64,000 nt of DNA from Parvularculaceae bacterium. GTDB lineage: Bacteria > Pseudomonadota > Alphaproteobacteria > Caulobacterales > Parvularculaceae. Position numbers and translations under genes: made by a program. The notes under the pieces were generated by a model that was not told the origin of the DNA, did no database searches, and saw only the letters and a list, made by a program, of their open reading frames with translations. Positions 60,822-64,000 of the stretch are shown here, piece by piece (position 1 is the first letter of the stretch; each line of letters opens with the position of its first letter). The stretch lies in contig JANQSJ010000007.1 of the NCBI GenBank assembly GCA_028284065.1, positions 62,001-126,000 on the forward strand, given 5' to 3'.

Positions 60822-61493
60822 ATGAACGAGCAAGCCAATAGTCGAAGCACCCAGGCCGTTAAGATTGCCGACGAGGTGAAGCAGGTCATCCTGTCCGGCG
60901 AATTTCGACCCGGAGACGGCCTCAATGAACAGGCGCTCGCCGACCGCTATGGCGTTTCACGAACCCCGATACGCGAAGCGCTCAGAATGCTCGCCGCCGA
61001 AGGCGTCGTGGAGCAGGAGCCGCGCAAGCGGGCCCGCGTCGCGAGCATGCCTCTGGGGCGCGTCCTGGAGAATCTGGAGGCGCTTGCGGAAATAGAGGCG
61101 ACTTGCGCAAGACTGTCAGTGAGGCGAATGACCCCGATCGAACGGGCGGGCCTTGCGGAAATCCATCACGAGTTTTGCAGGGCGCTTGACGAGAATCCGG
61201 ACGATACGCTGACCATCAGTAATATGAACCTTCAGTTCCACGAACATCTGGTCAAGGGATGTCATAACGGGGCGCTAATCGAGGTGGCGGGACAATTGGC
61301 GGCGCGCGTCCTTTTCTATCGCGCGCAGCAGGCGGCTCAGGCGGGGCGGCTTCAGAACTCGGCAAAAGAACACGAAGCGATCCTGCGCGCAGTGCAGACG
61401 GACGATGAAGAACTCGCCTACCGACTGATGCGGGGGCACTTCGAAATCGTTGGCGGGAACATTTCCTCCCTCGTCGTCAGCGCATCGGAATAG
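60822..61493 (+). CDS. GntR-family regulator, FadR/VanR type (FCD domain)
   Basis: This 223-residue regulator has the GntR winged helix (about 10-75) with VILSGEFRPGDGLNEQALADRYGVSRTPIREALRMLAAEGVVEQEPRKRARVA, and a C-terminal FCD helical domain with FHEHLVKGCHN and KEHEAILRAVQTDDEELAYRLMRGHF, including the metal-binding histidines typical of FCD. The ATG at 60822 has GGAG 9 bp upstream; 60777 is an upstream alternative. It lies in the middle of a cluster of catabolic genes and probably represses them. The ligand is likely a small carboxylic acid. Confidence 0.94.
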   Translation: MNEQANSRSTQAVKIADEVKQVILSGEFRPGDGLNEQALADRYGVSRTPIREALRMLAAEGVVEQEPRKRARVASMPLGRVLENLEALAEIEATCARLSVRRMTPIERAGLAEIHHEFCRALDENPDDTLTISNMNLQFHEHLVKGCHNGALIEVAGQLAARVLFYRAQQAAQAGRLQNSAKEHEAILRAVQTDDEELAYRLMRGHFEIVGGNISSLVVSASE

Positions 61494-61515
61494 AGCGTGA
61501 ACAGACGATCGCCTC

Positions 61516-63576
61516 TCAACCGGGCTGATAGTCTGGTCGGCCCATAACCCAGTCCCAGATGCGGCCTTGGAGAGCGACATTGTCCTCAATGTCCTCCGGG
61601 AGAAGGAACCCCTCGCGCGACATCTCTTCGGCGCGGGCGCGGACCTCGCCCAGGAAGGCGTCCTTGCTATTGTAGAGATCCTCAATCGCCGGCCGCGGAT
61701 CGTCGAACAGCGCCTTCTCCGCCGCGGTGCGCGGAAACGGCGCGACCGCGCCGGTAAAATAATCCGTCATCGCCGTGAAGCTGTTCGGATAGTCCCAGCG
61801 GCGCCAGGGCGTGTAGGTGGCGAGCGGCGCGCGCATCTCCAGCGTCCGCACGCCTGCAATCTCGTTGCCGTCGCCGTCGACGGCGGATACGCCGCACGGA
61901 TAAGACTTCCCGAAGCGCGTCGGCGGCTCGATGTCGACAATGCCCTCATCGTGGAACCGCGCCCCATAGTCGAGCACCCATGGCTCATAAAACGCCACGT
62001 CGCCCGGACCGCCGAAGTGTCGAATGGAGGGAAACGCCATCTCTTTCGGCCGCGCTAGTTCGCTACGCTCATGGGTCGGAACCATGCTCTGCGGCGGTTC
62101 CTTGCCCTCGCGGATCCATTCCGCAAGCCGGACCACCAGCGCCCGCAGGGCGAAATGGTAATCCTGAAAGTTGCCGCGATAGATGAGGCTTTCGGGCAGA
62201 CGGGTTTCCTCCGTTGGCGGAAAGGGCGTCATCTCGACCGAATGCTGCGTCCCAGAGAAGAAGAAATGCCGCTCGTGCGCCGCCTCCTCCACATCGCCGG
62301 CGCCGTCGATTGTCGTGTGCAGGAGAGAGTTGCCGCGCGCCCAGTATTCCCAGCCCGTATTGACGTGAAAAACCAATGGCAGGTGGGCCGCGTTAGTCGT
62401 CTTGTCATATAGTCCTTCGCATCGACCCGTATGCGGATCGGTTTGCGCCGCCGCCGTGAACGGGAACATGTCAACCGGGTAAAGCGTGGCGGCGAAGTGG
62501 TTGCAGCCGGTCGTCGGCTGTCCGAAGCGTACATTGAAGCTCCCTCGCCCGGCGCCGCCCGTGTGCGGGATCATGCCGTCAAGTCCGCGCCGTCCTTCTT
62601 CGTCGCCATTGACGCCGGAATAGAGGTAGTCGAGCTGAAAGCGGCCTGTCTGCGAGCGACCGATGCTAATGGCGCACTCCACCGGAAACGGACAATCCGC
62701 AGCGTGTTTTGCGTAAGACGCCGTATCCCTGATGACGGCAAAGCCGAGACCGAGCACCGGCGGGTCTTTGGACTCGTAAACAAGCCTATAGACGCCGCCG
62801 TCAAACCCGTCGGCCTTGTAGATATAGGTCGGGTCGGGAATGACGTCGCCGTTCTCCTCGCGCGCGAAGCGCCATTGTTCGCGCGGGATGACTTCCTCCT
62901 TTTCAACCCCAGCGATTGTATTCGGCTCCTGCCGCACGAGCTTTAGATCCGGATCATCCGGGTTTGTCGCTTCGTAAGGTCGATGTCCCCACTGTCCGAG
63001 CGCGATGGTCTTCGTTGGCGCCGTCACGAGGGCGAGATTGCGCACGACGCCAGTTACGCCCTTAGCTATTGGCGCCTCGAAGTACATTTGATGCTCACTC
63101 GGCAGAACGTCGCCCTCCCAACCGACCCAGATGACCGTAAAGCCGCGCCGCATCAGCCAGCCGTCGCCGAAGACATCGATATCGTCCGGGTCGTGCGGCA
63201 TGCAACCGACCTCAAGCGGGACGCCCCCCCGTTTGCCGCCGCGCATAGTCTGCTCGATATGCTCGCGGCCCGGCGTCCAGCGGTTCAGCTTATTGAAGAG
63301 CGTTTTGTTGCCCCGGTTCACAATTTCGAAGATCGCGACATTCGCGCGATCTTCCTGATTCACCGGCTGAAGCACGTAAATGTTCGAGCGGCCCTCGACC
63401 ATGCCGCGAGCATTTCGCGGCGCCTTGTCTAGATCGACGATATTGCGATTGGCGTCAGATAACGGATCAAATTCGAAATTGGCGAAACCGCGTATCTTTT
63501 CATACGGCCCGCGCTCGCCGAATCGGGCGCCGCCCAGAATCACCGATCTTTCCACGATCTCGATATTGGATAACAT
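61516..63576 (-). CDS. Large alpha/beta hydrolase-domain protein
   Basis: This 686-residue protein has a long substrate-binding region and a hydrolase core with a nucleophile elbow IGRSQTGRF (Ser near residue 321). It resembles the alpha/beta hydrolase domain family (Abhydrolase_10-like), whose members hydrolyse esters or lactones in degradation pathways. Other landmarks are FEIVNRGNKTLFNKLNR, VWVGWEGDVLP-type WVGWEGDVLPSEHQ and HVNTGWEYWARGNSLLHT. The ATG at 63576 begins the conserved part. No signal peptide is evident. It converges with GntR and diverges from the MFS gene. Confidence 0.78.
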   Translation of the reverse strand: MLSNIEIVERSVILGGARFGERGPYEKIRGFANFEFDPLSDANRNIVDLDKAPRNARGMVEGRSNIYVLQPVNQEDRANVAIFEIVNRGNKTLFNKLNRWTPGREHIEQTMRGGKRGGVPLEVGCMPHDPDDIDVFGDGWLMRRGFTVIWVGWEGDVLPSEHQMYFEAPIAKGVTGVVRNLALVTAPTKTIALGQWGHRPYEATNPDDPDLKLVRQEPNTIAGVEKEEVIPREQWRFAREENGDVIPDPTYIYKADGFDGGVYRLVYESKDPPVLGLGFAVIRDTASYAKHAADCPFPVECAISIGRSQTGRFQLDYLYSGVNGDEEGRRGLDGMIPHTGGAGRGSFNVRFGQPTTGCNHFAATLYPVDMFPFTAAAQTDPHTGRCEGLYDKTTNAAHLPLVFHVNTGWEYWARGNSLLHTTIDGAGDVEEAAHERHFFFSGTQHSVEMTPFPPTEETRLPESLIYRGNFQDYHFALRALVVRLAEWIREGKEPPQSMVPTHERSELARPKEMAFPSIRHFGGPGDVAFYEPWVLDYGARFHDEGIVDIEPPTRFGKSYPCGVSAVDGDGNEIAGVRTLEMRAPLATYTPWRRWDYPNSFTAMTDYFTGAVAPFPRTAAEKALFDDPRPAIEDLYNSKDAFLGEVRARAEEMSREGFLLPEDIEDNVALQGRIWDWVMGRPDYQPG

Positions 63577-63655
63577 CTGAGGAGGCCTCTTGGTCGACGG
63601 CGCGGTTGCGTACGCCCGGCGCTCAAGCCTACATTTTGAGTATACCAATATCAAT

Positions 63656-63667
63656 ATCGCATGCTAT
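63656..63667. promoter_or_regulatory. Candidate GntR operator (site 3)
   Basis: ATCGCATGCTAT is the best copy of the shared motif and has near-palindromic symmetry around GCATGC. It lies between the divergent hydrolase and MFS genes and could control both. Confidence 0.6.
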
Positions 63668-63754
63668 TTGTCCGCCGGTTGGCGGTCAGTCGGACGCCTG
63701 AAGGTCCAATGCGCTATCGCCAGGCTCAACTGGCAGGCGCCGGAAGAGGTCGAA

Positions 63755-64000
63755 GTGCCAGACACAGCGCCGGACAAGCAGCAAGACCAAAGCGGGCGTC
63801 TTCGCAAGACCGATCATGCCGGGCTAGTCGCCATTGCGTGCCTTGCGATGGCGCACAAGTTCCCAATCGACCTGTCGCTTACTTATCTGCCTGCAATTCT
63901 CCGAAAGAACGGCATTGATCTGACCGACCTGTCCGGGCTTTCCCTCATCCTCATTCCGTTCTGGTTTCGCTGGGCCTGGTCGCCGCTCGTCGATCATAAT
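63755..64000 (+). CDS. MFS transporter, N-terminal part
   Basis: The frame is open from a GTG at 63755 (GGAAGAGG upstream) to the window end for 82 codons. The N-terminal helix ACLAMAHKFPIDLSLTYLPAILRKNGI and FRWAWSPLVDHN match the first helix, loop and conserved W(A/S)PLVD motif of MFS transporters of the PAT type. It is cut by the window edge. It is divergent from the hydrolase gene with a candidate GntR site in between and probably imports the substrate of the cluster. Confidence 0.75.
   Translation, partial: MPDTAPDKQQDQSGRLRKTDHAGLVAIACLAMAHKFPIDLSLTYLPAILRKNGIDLTDLSGLSLILIPFWFRWAWSPLVDHN

Overview
The window is a GC-rich chromosomal segment of an alphaproteobacterium. Several gene orders support this: hemB beside a MarR/LdtR-type regulator, a MucR/Ros regulator, glyA-nrdR-nusB-thiL, a DUF177-plsX-fabH-ihfA-merR block, recG beside sdhE-mfd and DUF502, ctaA with DUF2842, a CBP3-type ubiquinol-cytochrome c chaperone, and an NDUFS4-like complex I subunit. 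Genus cannot be fixed from the sequence alone; I would look first near the Parvularculales/Caulobacterales.

Layout. 0-5.5 kb: the 5' end of hemB, a MarR regulator, mucR, a long regulatory gap, then glyA-nrdR-nusB-thiL. 5.7-10.3 kb: an accessory stretch with a CPBP protease, an AraC regulator, an IS66 transposase relic, a lone AT-richer GT-C glycosyltransferase, a 116-nt tRNA-like sequence and tRNA-Pro(GGG). 10.4-23.5 kb: housekeeping genes (merR, ihfA, fabH, plsX, DUF177, cytochrome bc1 chaperone, bamE, a J-domain protein, DUF2842, ctaA, a lipoprotein, mfd, sdhE). 23.7-25.3 kb: an AT-rich secreted CHAT-domain protease gene lying between sdhE and recG. 25.6-30.5 kb: recG, a TetR-CPBP pair with a perfect palindromic operator, DUF502. 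30.8-43.2 kb: a DUF3089 protein lacking its nucleophile, galU, photolyase, cfa, a sulfur amino-acid group (cysK, sseA, metC), tRNA-Arg, tRNA-Pro(TGG), a double cold-shock protein, a YbjN-like protein and a PAP2 protein.

43.2-50.7 kb is an iron island. It holds a two-gene SufC-SufB type Fe-S assembly unit without SufD, SufS or SufE, an acidic lipoprotein, a PiuC-like 2-oxoglutarate oxygenase and an FbpABC ferric-iron importer. Three related Fur-like sites sit in the promoter regions and tie these genes into one probable iron regulon. 50.7-55.8 kb is a soxBDAG heterotetrameric sarcosine oxidase operon, which makes glycine and methylene-tetrahydrofolate, the metabolites that GlyA interconverts. 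A DPP-IV-like S9 peptidase follows.

58.2-64 kb looks like a catabolic cluster: a class III CoA-transferase, a crotonase-fold enzyme, a GntR/FCD regulator, a large alpha/beta-hydrolase-domain protein and the start of an MFS transporter. A CGCATRCTAWTT motif occurs in three promoter regions here and is the likely GntR operator. The best candidates for something undescribed are the CHAT islet, the minimal SufCB iron unit with its lipoprotein, this GntR cluster, and the tRNA-like RNA beside tRNA-Pro.
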